The notes under the pieces: model-generated
Database searches by the model: none
Told to the model about the DNA's origin: nothing
What the model saw: only the letters and a program-made list of their open reading frames with translations
In this document: positions 51,195-59,441 of the stretch, piece by piece
How positions within the stretch are numbered: the stretch's first letter is position 1
Layout: each line of letters begins with the position of its first letter
From: Lachnospiraceae bacterium C10
Lineage (GTDB): Bacteria; Bacillota; Clostridia; Lachnospirales; Lachnospiraceae
Reading direction: 5' to 3'
Length of the DNA stretch: 64,000 nucleotides
Assembly (NCBI GenBank): GCA_900100095.1
Contig: FMTN01000017.1
Coordinates: 35,737-99,736, forward strand
Translations under genes and position numbers: made by a program

Positions 51195-52064
51195 TTGAAA
51201 CGCACTATAAAACGACTGTTTCGCACAACGCTCATTATAATTCTAATGCTTTGCACCTTCACCGGTTCTATGTTCGCCATCACGTCCTATGCGAAAAAAC
51301 AGCATGTTTCCAGGCGGTTAAAGCATCATTCCTTTGTCTCCAAAAGTCCGTTGAATCATAAAAAGTACTATCATAAGAAGACCCTGTCCGACAAGAAGCT
51401 CTGCAGCGGCATTGACGTTTCCTGGTGGCAGGCCTCCGATCCCGGCAGTAAAAAGAGCCGTGTCAACTGGAAAAAGGCTGCCAAGGCCGGCGTTTCCTTT
51501 GCTTTTGTCCGTGCCGGTTCCCGGGATTCCAAGGACCATAAGGGTCGGATCTTCTTTGATACTTCTGCCAATTCCCACATCAAAGGAGCTAAGGCCAACG
51601 GAATCGACGTCGGTCTTTATTTTTACTCCCAGGCCCGCAATAAAAAGCAGGCCAGACAGGAGGCTAAGGCTCTTTTAAAATGGATCAAAAAGTATCACTG
51701 GGAGGTGGATCTTCCCCTGGTCCTGGATCGGGAGAACGGCAACTATGGATACCTCCGGGAAGGTATGCTAAGCCGTGCAAAAGAAACTGCCGTCTGCCAG
51801 TCCTTTATCAATGTTCTTCACCGCGCCGGTTATAAAACCTGCCTTTATGTCAGTGTCAGCTGGCTGAAAAACCGCATGTACCCGGAGCGCTTTAAGCACT
51901 GCAGCTTCTGGCTTCCACGCTACAACCATACCATTACCTTAAATGACAAGAAAGGAACCCCCTACAAGGATCTTCCTGTTTCTTATTCTTTCTGGCAATA
52001 CGGCTACGTTAAGAATCCATCCTTTTACAAGGGATATATTGATATGAATTACTGGTACTTTTGA
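51195..52064 (+). CDS. GH25 family lysozyme, secreted or membrane-anchored
   Basis: The 289-residue protein has an N-terminal hydrophobic segment (about 12-30) that acts as a signal or anchor, a basic linker, then a GH25 muramidase domain. Conserved residues include Asp74 in GIDVSWWQ and the Asp178/Glu180 pair in LPLVLDREN; KAAKAGVSFAFVRAG and YSFWQYGYV are other family motifs. It should cleave between MurNAc and GlcNAc in peptidoglycan. The start is TTG with an AGGGGGGT ribosome site. It lies directly after the DUF4317 gene with a 12-bp gap. Confidence 0.9.
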   Translation: MKRTIKRLFRTTLIIILMLCTFTGSMFAITSYAKKQHVSRRLKHHSFVSKSPLNHKKYYHKKTLSDKKLCSGIDVSWWQASDPGSKKSRVNWKKAAKAGVSFAFVRAGSRDSKDHKGRIFFDTSANSHIKGAKANGIDVGLYFYSQARNKKQARQEAKALLKWIKKYHWEVDLPLVLDRENGNYGYLREGMLSRAKETAVCQSFINVLHRAGYKTCLYVSVSWLKNRMYPERFKHCSFWLPRYNHTITLNDKKGTPYKDLPVSYSFWQYGYVKNPSFYKGYIDMNYWYF

Positions 52065-52201
52065 TTTTTTCGATTTTTTGCCTCAGGTATTTTTTTTATG
52101 TCCATTTCCCTTTACCCGAGAGGGATTGTATTATATGATGAACAAGAGGGTAGTGTAACACTTCAGACATCGGATAACAACAACGAAATGGAGGAGTGAC
52201 T

Positions 52202-53260
52202 ATGCAAAAATATTGCAAGAGCATGTTCATCACACTTATAGCTGTCCTGGTTTTCGTGATCACGGGTCCCATGCCGACACAGGCTAAGACAGTATCTCTG
52301 AGCAAATCCAGTCTTACACTTGTAAAAGGCACCACGTATCATCTCAAAGTCAAAAACGGTACGCCAAAGAACTATTCCTCTTCTCAAAAGAAGATTGCAA
52401 CGGTATCAAAAAAAGGCAAGATCTCCGCACGAAAAAAGGGATCTGCCACCATCAAGGTCAAGGTCGGGAAAAAGACTCTTACATGCCGCGTCAAGGTAAT
52501 CGATGGCAAACTCAACAAGAAGAAGATCCGCCTAACAGCCGGGGATAAAACTGATCTTATCTATACCGGAACAGCGATCGCCCAAAAGTGTGTCATAGCC
52601 GATTCCTCCATAGCCTCTGTGTCCTCCACCGGCAATAATCATTTTAGCATCACAGCCAATAAGGCCGGCGCGACCAGGGCGCGGGTATACATAAAGGATT
52701 CGGTCCTGACCTGCAAGATTACTGTCCTTGCTGCCGCCAATCCGGAATATGCCTGGGTGAAAAAGGGACAGGTAAAGAATGTCCCGGAGCCACAAGTAGG
52801 CGGCGTATATAGCCAGACTTATAGCGCTGATATCAGTAGCGTCACCCTCAGAGAAGAATTCCAGGGTGCTGACAGAAGCGGTAACCGGGTATCCTCCACT
52901 TACACAACAAAGTGTTCTTCCCCTCTGGACACATTAAAGGCAGGAGATACCCTAAGCCTTACCGTATCCATGAATATGTCGAATAAGACCAAGGACGTAG
53001 GTGAACCTTACAGAATCTATGTATCCTGGAACGGCTGTCGCCTAGGATCCGTTGATAGTCATTCTTATGATTATTTTACCTCTTCTGAAAATATGTACTT
53101 AAACTGCAGCGCAAATGAGGATTTTCCTCTTAACCTTACAGCAACTGCCTCCTATACCGTTCCAAGAGGCAACAGTGTCGGAGATCAGAGTGCTGTCGTA
53201 TTCTCACAATTTGGCGGCGCTTACATCGCCTGGATCTATGAATGGAAACAGATAAATTAA
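52202..53260 (+). CDS. Secreted Ig-like (BIG2) domain protein
   Basis: The 352-residue precursor has a Sec signal (hydrophobic FITLIAVLVFVITGP, cleavage near TQA-KTV). Next is a bacterial Ig-like group 2 domain (VSLSKSSLTLVKGTTYHLKV, KIATVSKKGKISARKKGSA), a second, more diverged Ig-like domain (KKIRLTAGDKTDLIYTGT) and a C-terminal ~160-residue beta domain without known homology. Likely displayed on or released from the cell wall; no LPXTG or SLH motif was seen. The start at ATG 52202 is set by GGAGGAG; a GTG six bases earlier is less likely. A terminator follows. Confidence 0.85.
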   Translation: MQKYCKSMFITLIAVLVFVITGPMPTQAKTVSLSKSSLTLVKGTTYHLKVKNGTPKNYSSSQKKIATVSKKGKISARKKGSATIKVKVGKKTLTCRVKVIDGKLNKKKIRLTAGDKTDLIYTGTAIAQKCVIADSSIASVSSTGNNHFSITANKAGATRARVYIKDSVLTCKITVLAAANPEYAWVKKGQVKNVPEPQVGGVYSQTYSADISSVTLREEFQGADRSGNRVSSTYTTKCSSPLDTLKAGDTLSLTVSMNMSNKTKDVGEPYRIYVSWNGCRLGSVDSHSYDYFTSSENMYLNCSANEDFPLNLTATASYTVPRGNSVGDQSAVVFSQFGGAYIAWIYEWKQIN

Positions 53261-53281
53261 GTCTCTTTGAGAGGTTTTTCT

Positions 53282-53312
53282 CCCCCGATACCTTTGTATC
53301 GGGGGTTTTCCT
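53282..53312 (+). terminator. Terminator after the Ig-like protein gene
   Basis: CCCCCGATA (53282-53290) and TATCGGGGG (53297-53305) form a 9-bp stem followed by TTTTCCTTTG. Confidence 0.88.
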
Positions 53313-53412
53313 TTGGGGAGAGTGTCTGTTTATCCCATATGCCTATTCGCATAATATAGATATTGCGAATACTATATGTTGGGAAATGACCATTTTACTG
53401 TATATTTGCCAT

Positions 53413-53676
53413 TCATTTTTTAAGTTCCTCTAACGCGTCTTCCACGTTATATGCCTTTACAGCCGGATCCTTTGCGATACGCTCAGCTTCAAGCATTGCT
53501 TCAATAGTTTCCCTGTTAGGTGCATCGAGATTTACATCAAAAGGGAAGCCCCCAACCCTAACAGCCTTTTTCAAAAAAACATTTATTGCTGTTCCGAGAG
53601 ACATACCAAGTTCATTAAATAAAGTTTCACTCTGTGCCCTTAGTGTCGGATCTATACGATGTGTAAAACTGGACAA
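53413..53676 (-). CDS. Orphan RelB/DinJ family antitoxin
   Basis: The 87-residue protein has the RelB/DinJ ribbon-helix-helix signature: FTHRIDPTLRAQSETLFNELG, then LGTAINVFLKKAVRVGGFPF, followed by an acidic helical tail (RETIEAMLEAERIAKDPAV) that would wrap a toxin. No ATG fits the conserved N-terminus; a TTG at 53676 does, placing the product start immediately before SSFTHRID. An extended -10 element lies about 30 bases upstream of it, which supports this start although no ribosome site is visible. No YafQ/RelE-like toxin gene is adjacent on either side, so it is either an orphan regulator or the remnant of a pair. Confidence 0.8.
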   Translation of the reverse strand: MSSFTHRIDPTLRAQSETLFNELGMSLGTAINVFLKKAVRVGGFPFDVNLDAPNRETIEAMLEAERIAKDPAVKAYNVEDALEELKK

Positions 53677-53704
53677 ACGATGATGTCTAGGGAGTTTCTC
53701 GCAT

Positions 53705-53713
53705 ATTATAGCA
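53705..53713 (-). promoter_or_regulatory. Extended -10 promoter element of the RelB-like gene
   Basis: TGCTATAAT on the minus strand (complement of 53705-53713). The predicted transcript would begin near 53698, leaving a leader of only about 22 bases before the TTG start. Confidence 0.5.
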
Positions 53714-53774
53714 AAACCGGTGCAATATTTGTTATAAAGATAGACCGTAGTACAAAAAAAGGAGGTTCCTATCG

Positions 53775-53855
53775 ATGAAGTATCATAAGTTTTTCGCATG
53801 GGCTACCGTCATCTGCTTTTTATTGACGCTATGCACCGGCTATAAGAAAAAATAA
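53775..53855 (+). CDS. 26-residue single-helix membrane peptide
   Basis: A tiny gene with an excellent AAAGGAGG ribosome site nine bases before its ATG encodes a peptide starting MKYHKFFAWATVICF, continuing LLTLCTGY and ending KKK. It has basic ends around one transmembrane helix. The gene starts 99 bases from the divergent RelB-like start and is followed directly by a hairpin terminator, so it is a complete monocistronic unit. The pattern (basic N-end, WA, short helix, TGYK end) recurs in tiny Clostridia membrane proteins of unknown role. A membrane-acting toxin or a small regulator are both possible. Confidence 0.7.
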   Translation: MKYHKFFAWATVICFLLTLCTGYKKK

Positions 53856-53860
53856 CGACC

Positions 53861-53899
53861 AAGAGGGCAGCGAAACCAATGGTTTCACTGCCCTCTTTT
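53861..53899 (+). terminator. Terminator of the 26-residue peptide gene
   Basis: AGAGGGCAG (53862-53870) pairs with CTGCCCTCT (53888-53896), with an inner GAAACC/GGTTTC stem, followed by TTT. Confidence 0.88.
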
Positions 53900-53921
53900 A
53901 TACCGGATCTATCAATCCACC

Positions 53922-54494
53922 TTACGGCTCAATATATCCATCCGAGCTGGCTGCCATATTTCCATTCTTCTTAACAGAAAAATACATCACCTCATCTCCG
54001 CTCTTCAACTTCTTATGTACCACCTCTTTTTTCTTAAGATCATCCGTAATATCCACTTTCTGATCTCTCCACATAATATAGGTATGTCCATCTATGGTCT
54101 CTACTTCACTGCCATTTGCAACCTCTTCCTCAAAGTCCTTGGAGTCCAGTGGTCGTTCCTTGCCATCGCTATCGATGGCAACTCCTCCACCGCCCTGAAT
54201 CTCCTTCCCATTCTTATCATAGACGGAATAGGTCCCCTTCTTCTCGTTGGTCTTCAGGACTGCCTCAGTCTTCTCTCCATGAAACCAGATCTTCACCGCC
54301 TTCTGGATACCTCCCACATTGGCTGCATATGCACTTGTTCCTCCCAGAATCACAACAGCTGCAAGGCTTGCAGCTACCAATGCCTTCTTTGATGTCGCTT
54401 TCTTGTTCAGCATAATCTCATCCTCCAGATTCACTTTAAAATCATTTGTCGTATGAAGGGATGAAAATGCTCTCTTATAATCTTCTCTATTCAT
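53922..54494 (-). CDS. Anti-sigma factor-like single-pass membrane protein
   Basis: The 190-residue protein has a short N-terminal cytoplasmic domain (about 1-36) with an acidic helix, one membrane helix (about 37-58, KALVAASLAAVVILGG) and an extracytoplasmic beta domain rich in charged residues. Its start overlaps the sigma-factor gene by eight bases, the classic arrangement for a sigma/anti-sigma pair. The extracytoplasmic part probably senses envelope conditions. There is no zinc-finger HxxxCxxC motif, so it is not a ZAS-type anti-sigma. Confidence 0.8.
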   Translation of the reverse strand: MNREDYKRAFSSLHTTNDFKVNLEDEIMLNKKATSKKALVAASLAAVVILGGTSAYAANVGGIQKAVKIWFHGEKTEAVLKTNEKKGTYSVYDKNGKEIQGGGGVAIDSDGKERPLDSKDFEEEVANGSEVETIDGHTYIMWRDQKVDITDDLKKKEVVHKKLKSGDEVMYFSVKKNGNMAASSDGYIEP

Positions 54495-54966
54495 CGATCC
54501 AGTCCTCCTTCAGCTTCTCTTTTAACATTTTTCTTGCTCTGAGAAGCCGGTTCTTAATCGCTGATTGTGAAACATTTAAGATCTCCCCAATCTCCGACAC
54601 ACTATAATCTTCATAATAGAAGAGGTGAATCACAATGCGATACTTTGCCGGAAGTTCCATTACTGCCTCCACCAGGATTTGATCCTTATCCTCTTCAAAA
54701 GGAATATCCGCCATGTACTCTTCCCAGGCTATGCGGTTTCGATTCCAAAAGGATACCACCGTATTCTTTGCCCGATTGATTGCCGTTCGAATCAGCCATG
54801 CCTTAATATGTTCTTCGCTCTCGAAATCCCTGTCGCTTCGTAAATACTGTACGAACGCATCCTGCACTGCATCCTCCGCATCTCCGGGTCTTTTCGATAC
54901 ACTCAGAGCCGCTCGGAAAATATTCTCCTGATATTTCTCAGCCAAATAATCTGCCGGTAATCGCAT
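54487..54966 (-). CDS. ECF-type RNA polymerase sigma-70 family factor
   Basis: The 159-residue protein has region 2 (YQENIFRAALSVSKRPGDAEDAVQDAFVQYL, split by a turn) and region 4 (AVMELPAKYRIVIHLFYYED, then SVSEIGEILNVSQSAIKNRL and LRARKMLK). It lacks regions 1 and 3, as expected for ECF sigma factors. I start it at ATG 54966, after AGAGGC; a GTG at 55008 has no ribosome site. Together with the overlapping anti-sigma gene, it lies directly downstream of two large secreted-protein genes on the same strand, making those genes the obvious regulon candidates. Confidence 0.92.
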   Translation of the reverse strand: MRLPADYLAEKYQENIFRAALSVSKRPGDAEDAVQDAFVQYLRSDRDFESEEHIKAWLIRTAINRAKNTVVSFWNRNRIAWEEYMADIPFEEDKDQILVEAVMELPAKYRIVIHLFYYEDYSVSEIGEILNVSQSAIKNRLLRARKMLKEKLKEDWIDE

Positions 54967-55048
54967 GTTGTTCTTGCCTCTTTCTATTTTCTCTGAAGGA
55001 TCCTTCACATACTATACAATTCAAAGACCGTTTTGGTCTCACATTTTT

Positions 55049-58000
55049 TTAAATTATTTTCCGCATATATGCAAAACAGGCATCCGGGGTCGAAAGGATT
55101 CCATTATCCACGCAAAAACCATGAAATAATCTCGTCAATTCTTTTGCATTGGTACTTGGCAGGATATATGCGGTAAAACGAACCGTATCATAACGAAGTT
55201 TCTGTGTCCATGTATCAACAACCTGTGGCAAAGTGTTTTCACAGCAACTTCCGCAAAGGGCATGAGCCGGCAGTTTTGTGCCATCTCCTACCTTTTCATG
55301 TTCGGTGAAATATTCTGCGGATGCTGATACACCATCGTAGTTCTTATGAGAAAATGTCGCATTCTTGAAAGAAACTGTAATCGTGTAATTAATCGCTGAT
55401 GATGGGCCATATTTAATGTCTGTTCCTGGAATAAAGTTACCACAATTGTGTGGATTTGGAATCGTATATTCGTTTCCATCTGCATCCGTACCCTTTTGAT
55501 CCGGTGCTCCGTGACCAAATCCTGCTACGTATCCAACTCCTTTACCATACGTTCCATCGGACCAGCTATATCCAGATCCTAATGTGGAAGATTCGCTTGA
55601 TGTCATCTTAGCTCCTGAGATGGAAGATGAATCATACGTCTTCGCTTTTGCGCCAAAGTTTTTAGATGAACCGCATTCATGCGAATGAGCACGGTCTCCT
55701 CCGGTAAGGGCTACTTTGATGGTTGCGTCTCCCACATGGTAAATACGTTCCTGTCCGTCGGAATCCGCAATTCGATATACCGTACCATGAGGGTCTTTGT
55801 TTGTCTTTTCCATGTCCTTCGCATAGCGAAGTGCATCAGCTACCGCTTTGTTGTAATTAGATACATCCCAATTGGTTGCTGCTGTTCCTTTTTTCCTTTG
55901 CGTTCCTTTATTAAATCCATTGCCTGCACATGGAGAGCCTGGGGCACCTGGATTAAAAGAGCCAATGTCGCCCGGCTCCGGTGTATTATTTGCAATTGTT
56001 CCTGTCCACTGCGCCCAAAACTTTGTATCGCTTTCATGTCCGCTTACATTTGCATTTCCGCTGGATGCTCCATATTGACTTCCGTCTACCGCATTATTTC
56101 CTTCGGCTTTTACACTCTTCGTTTGATTCTTATCATGCGCATCTGCCACAAATGTCTCTGTTAAGGTCTGCTTGCTTGCACATGGCTTTAAGGCATCCCC
56201 TTCCTTAAACTCACAATCGGTTGCTGCATAAATGACCTTATATTTACGAACCGTTTTATAATCAGATGGCTTTTTTGCCTTATAATCGTCATACACAGCC
56301 TGAAGATTTACGATGAACTCTTCTCCACCCGTCGTGTAATAAAGCGTCCTTGTGGTTGGAACTCCTGCCATAGCCTCAAATGTCTCATTATAGATGGAGC
56401 CTTCCTTTAGCTCTGTGTATCCATGGGATGCAGCGGAGGCGTAGTTACTAATCTCTCCCGTTTTGACAAATTCAAAACCGTCTTCCGGATTCGGGGTAGG
56501 CATGTTTCCTTTTTTATAATGATATACGGCGGTTACATCATTTGTCTGGGCAAAGGCTTTTGCTAAACCAGCTTCTGTTACGGCACTTAATTTATCTTTC
56601 GCAAAAGACTGATTGTCTCCCTTGTTCTTAGCTGTAATCGTTTGCCATGTCTTGCCATTCTTTTTGAATATCACGATGTTGGCATGGAAATTCTCGTAGA
56701 GGCTTTGACCTGGCTCCAGATATGTCTTTGTACCCTTGAAAGCTTTAACAGAAAAGTCTGTTGCTAAAATTCCATCGGAAAATCCTTCTGCTTTCGTATT
56801 GATTTCACAAACCTTTGTTACGTTTTTTAATGCTCCCGTCTTCGCTGGCTTTCCATTAAAGGTAGAATCATCCGTTTTGGAACTTGTCATGGTTGTCTTA
56901 TAGTCTCCACTATATGCACTATTTTGTTTTGACTCAAAAACAACGAATATTTTATAATTTCCCGGATATGTTCCAATGTTTTTCCAGAGTCTCTGAACCG
57001 GCGCATCCTCCATAGGAACATCGATCTTAATGTGTACCTTATCATTAACTTGCCATTTCTTTGCCACATTTTTGCCAGTTTTTACACTTCTGGTAAAATC
57101 AATTTCCTTGTATTTGATATCGGTAGGACTCGGTGGCATCAGATCTTTATCTGTGTCGTTTAGAATCGGCATACTGCCCACATTGTTTGAGTCGGAATTT
57201 ACTCCAACGTACTTTGTCTTCTCGTTTTCTTCCTTTGCTCCTCTACTTCCCTTTACTTTTTCGGAAAAAATACGCATCTCAAACGCAGAGTCTTCTTTTT
57301 CTTTCTTTTTTCCACTCCACTTCATAACACGGGGTGGGAAGACTACATTGGTTCCATAGATCTGCGATGTTTTTCCTCCTACCTCATTGGTAAAGTGCAA
57401 GAGCTTCATCAACTGCTCACCCTGCTGTGCGCCGGCAGAACCTACATGCTGAGAAACTTTGGTGTGATCCATGACGGTTGCAAGAAGAGCTGTGGTATGC
57501 CAACTGTTACTCTTGGATGCGCTAGGTTTGTTACTTCCATTCACCTCTTTTGAAGTTTCTATGATTTTTTCATAGGTGTTATTAAGCAAAAATGGGCTTT
57601 TGACGGCGGAGACTGGAGCTTTGGTATATTTTGCAGTTCCATGTTTTTCTTCCTTCTTGCCGTCTGGTTTAATTGTTTCTATTCTCCATTTATGATTTTC
57701 TTTGCTTGTCTTGATATTCTTATTGGATGTACCAAACAAGGTCTTTCCGCCCTTTTTCGTTTGGTACTTTGCTTTTTTGCTGGTTTTTGTTTCGTAAACA
57801 GGGAAACCAATAAAACCAGAGCGAAGGGTCGTACCTTGATCAATGCTATGATGCATGGAACCATCCTTTGCATTCAGTCCCATTCGGGCTGTTGCCAATG
57901 TATATCCATCTGTAACCTCAATGGTACGGTTATTGACACCAACCGTGCCTGCTGTAAGGAAGATATATGGCATTTCCTGATCATAGTTGGAACCTGTTGC

Positions 58001-59317
58001 GATAACTTCAAGATATGCACTTATTGCATTTTTCCATTCTCTCTGCGTATTTATAATATCCATTCTTTTGGCAGTACCATTGTTGCACTGCTCGTAGCCA
58101 CACATAAGAAGATCAATATAATGCATAGCATAGTAAGCATTGAACTCTGCCAAGTCACGGTTTACAATACGATCTTGATTTCCCAGATATTTGTTGATTT
58201 TTTTTACTGTAAGATTGCTTTTTAATGCATCTGGTACTTTCAACTGTTTTATTGTGTTTTCTGTTGTCTCCAGAAGATAGCCATCCAGCACGCCCTGTCC
58301 TAATACAACAAAGGAATTCCCCTTCTTATAGGTTCCTGCTGCGGTAAGGAAAAGCTTCTGGGCTTCAGCACGTCTGCTTTTGATTTCACCTGCTTTTTTC
58401 TCAATCCTTTCCGGGGTAAGATAGTGTTGAAGATCACTAGCATCATTAAAATCCAAATCTGAAATTTTAGATTTCTTCTTCTTTTTGACGAATTCATTCA
58501 TCAAAGTCTTGATTGCTTGATAGTAATAGCCCTTTTTCCCATTAAGGCTGTCTCGTGTTGCCTTTACGACGGCATCCTTTTTACCTTTGGTCGCAAATCC
58601 CTTATCCAGAGAGATTAGATGGTTGTCACTAAAATGCTCATCATAATCGCTAGTGTTGATAATGGGACCGCTTTTTGACCCACCATCATTCGATCTCTTC
58701 ATTTCCGAACCATTCATATAATGAATTCCACCCTCTTTTATGTTCGGTCTTCCATAACTCTTATTGATGTACGTATAGACGGTGGTTGATTTATCCCATG
58801 GCTGCAGGTTCTCTGCGTAATATGTTCGGGCAATCTCATCCATGGCGGTAGCAGAAAAGGCATAAGTTCCATCTCCCTTATCTTTTTGATTGCCGCTTCT
58901 TGCCCCATCTGTTCTGTGCCAGCTTCGTACAAGGCGTCTTTTTGCTTTATCGTCATCGGTGACACCGAAGTACTTATTGAAATTAGCAGGGATGGTTTTC
59001 CTGTTGTCGTTCTTTTCTGAAGGAGCAAATGTCATAATGTCAGCAAGACTCTTTTCCCCTACGGATACACCAATGGTTGCTCCATGCACCAGGGGATAAC
59101 GGGTCGCTCCTCCACCGCCAGAAACAAGACCAATGCTTCCGACCGCACCACTGCCGATACTTCCGGAACTTGCCCCGGAATAGGTGGCACTTGTCGTAAC
59201 AAAAGCGATCAAAGCGGCTGTTGCTACCATACCTGCAGCGATCAGTGGCATCTTATACGCCTTTCGCCACCGAATGCTTTTTACTTTCTTTAATAAATTG
59301 CTTCGTTTCTTCTTCAT
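55049..59317 (-). CDS. Giant surface/secreted protein of unrecognised family (1422 residues)
   Basis: The protein starts with an Arg/Lys-rich cytoplasmic N-terminus and one hydrophobic segment (about residues 25-44, MPLIAAGMVATAALIAFV), then a Gly/Ser-rich linker (about 48-75). Everything after that should be outside the cell. The region to ~650 is mostly helical, with many Lys clusters; ~700-1100 is beta-rich; the C-terminal ~250 residues contain paired Cys and His (HSHECGS, NPHNCGN, ALCGSCCENT) that could form disulfides or a metal site. No LPXTG, SLH or C-terminal membrane anchor is visible, and it ends abruptly at YMRKII. I recognise no family. Start 59317 has GAGG upstream. It sits between the 507-residue secreted gene and the ECF sigma pair. 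Confidence 0.85.
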   Translation of the reverse strand: MKKKRSNLLKKVKSIRWRKAYKMPLIAAGMVATAALIAFVTTSATYSGASSGSIGSGAVGSIGLVSGGGGATRYPLVHGATIGVSVGEKSLADIMTFAPSEKNDNRKTIPANFNKYFGVTDDDKAKRRLVRSWHRTDGARSGNQKDKGDGTYAFSATAMDEIARTYYAENLQPWDKSTTVYTYINKSYGRPNIKEGGIHYMNGSEMKRSNDGGSKSGPIINTSDYDEHFSDNHLISLDKGFATKGKKDAVVKATRDSLNGKKGYYYQAIKTLMNEFVKKKKKSKISDLDFNDASDLQHYLTPERIEKKAGEIKSRRAEAQKLFLTAAGTYKKGNSFVVLGQGVLDGYLLETTENTIKQLKVPDALKSNLTVKKINKYLGNQDRIVNRDLAEFNAYYAMHYIDLLMCGYEQCNNGTAKRMDIINTQREWKNAISAYLEVIATGSNYDQEMPYIFLTAGTVGVNNRTIEVTDGYTLATARMGLNAKDGSMHHSIDQGTTLRSGFIGFPVYETKTSKKAKYQTKKGGKTLFGTSNKNIKTSKENHKWRIETIKPDGKKEEKHGTAKYTKAPVSAVKSPFLLNNTYEKIIETSKEVNGSNKPSASKSNSWHTTALLATVMDHTKVSQHVGSAGAQQGEQLMKLLHFTNEVGGKTSQIYGTNVVFPPRVMKWSGKKKEKEDSAFEMRIFSEKVKGSRGAKEENEKTKYVGVNSDSNNVGSMPILNDTDKDLMPPSPTDIKYKEIDFTRSVKTGKNVAKKWQVNDKVHIKIDVPMEDAPVQRLWKNIGTYPGNYKIFVVFESKQNSAYSGDYKTTMTSSKTDDSTFNGKPAKTGALKNVTKVCEINTKAEGFSDGILATDFSVKAFKGTKTYLEPGQSLYENFHANIVIFKKNGKTWQTITAKNKGDNQSFAKDKLSAVTEAGLAKAFAQTNDVTAVYHYKKGNMPTPNPEDGFEFVKTGEISNYASAASHGYTELKEGSIYNETFEAMAGVPTTRTLYYTTGGEEFIVNLQAVYDDYKAKKPSDYKTVRKYKVIYAATDCEFKEGDALKPCASKQTLTETFVADAHDKNQTKSVKAEGNNAVDGSQYGASSGNANVSGHESDTKFWAQWTGTIANNTPEPGDIGSFNPGAPGSPCAGNGFNKGTQRKKGTAATNWDVSNYNKAVADALRYAKDMEKTNKDPHGTVYRIADSDGQERIYHVGDATIKVALTGGDRAHSHECGSSKNFGAKAKTYDSSSISGAKMTSSESSTLGSGYSWSDGTYGKGVGYVAGFGHGAPDQKGTDADGNEYTIPNPHNCGNFIPGTDIKYGPSSAINYTITVSFKNATFSHKNYDGVSASAEYFTEHEKVGDGTKLPAHALCGSCCENTLPQVVDTWTQKLRYDTVRFTAYILPSTNAKELTRLFHGFCVDNGILSTPDACFAYMRKII

Positions 59318-59347
59318 AGCAAACCTCACAATTCGTTTTATTGATTA

Positions 59348-59401
59348 TGTTACAAAATTTTCTATTTTTAATATGAAACTTCTTCCTTCAATTTTGTAAC
59401 A
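59348..59401. promoter_or_regulatory. Inverted repeat upstream of the giant secreted protein gene
   Basis: TGTTACAAAATT (59348-59359) and AATTTTGTAACA (59390-59401) are exact 12-bp complements with a 30-bp spacer, just upstream of the 55049-59317 gene and downstream of the 507-residue gene's terminator. It may be an operator or a looped leader structure. Confidence 0.55.
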
Positions 59402-59428
59402 AAAAAACAGGGAACAAAATGTTCCCTG
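59400..59428 (-). terminator. Terminator of the 507-residue secreted protein gene
   Basis: CAGGGAAC (59408-59415) and GTTCCCTG (59421-59428) form an 8-bp stem with T7 following on the minus strand. The giant gene beyond it therefore probably has its own promoter or depends on read-through. Confidence 0.88.
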
Positions 59429-59441
59429 CTTTCTCTATGGC

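Noticed and set aside
53344..53371. TATTCGCA/TGCGAATA inverted repeat downstream of the RelB-like gene
   Set aside because: Eight-base arms with a 12-base AT-rich spacer lie between the 3' ends of convergent genes; it could be a weak terminator or operator, but there is no T tract or nearby promoter to support either.
55679..56164. Long plus-strand frame antisense to the giant secreted gene, and similar ones at 57030-57359 and 57641-58225
   Set aside because: Cys/Phe/Leu-rich translations with no ribosome sites; they are antisense shadows of the Lys/Asp-rich coding strand.
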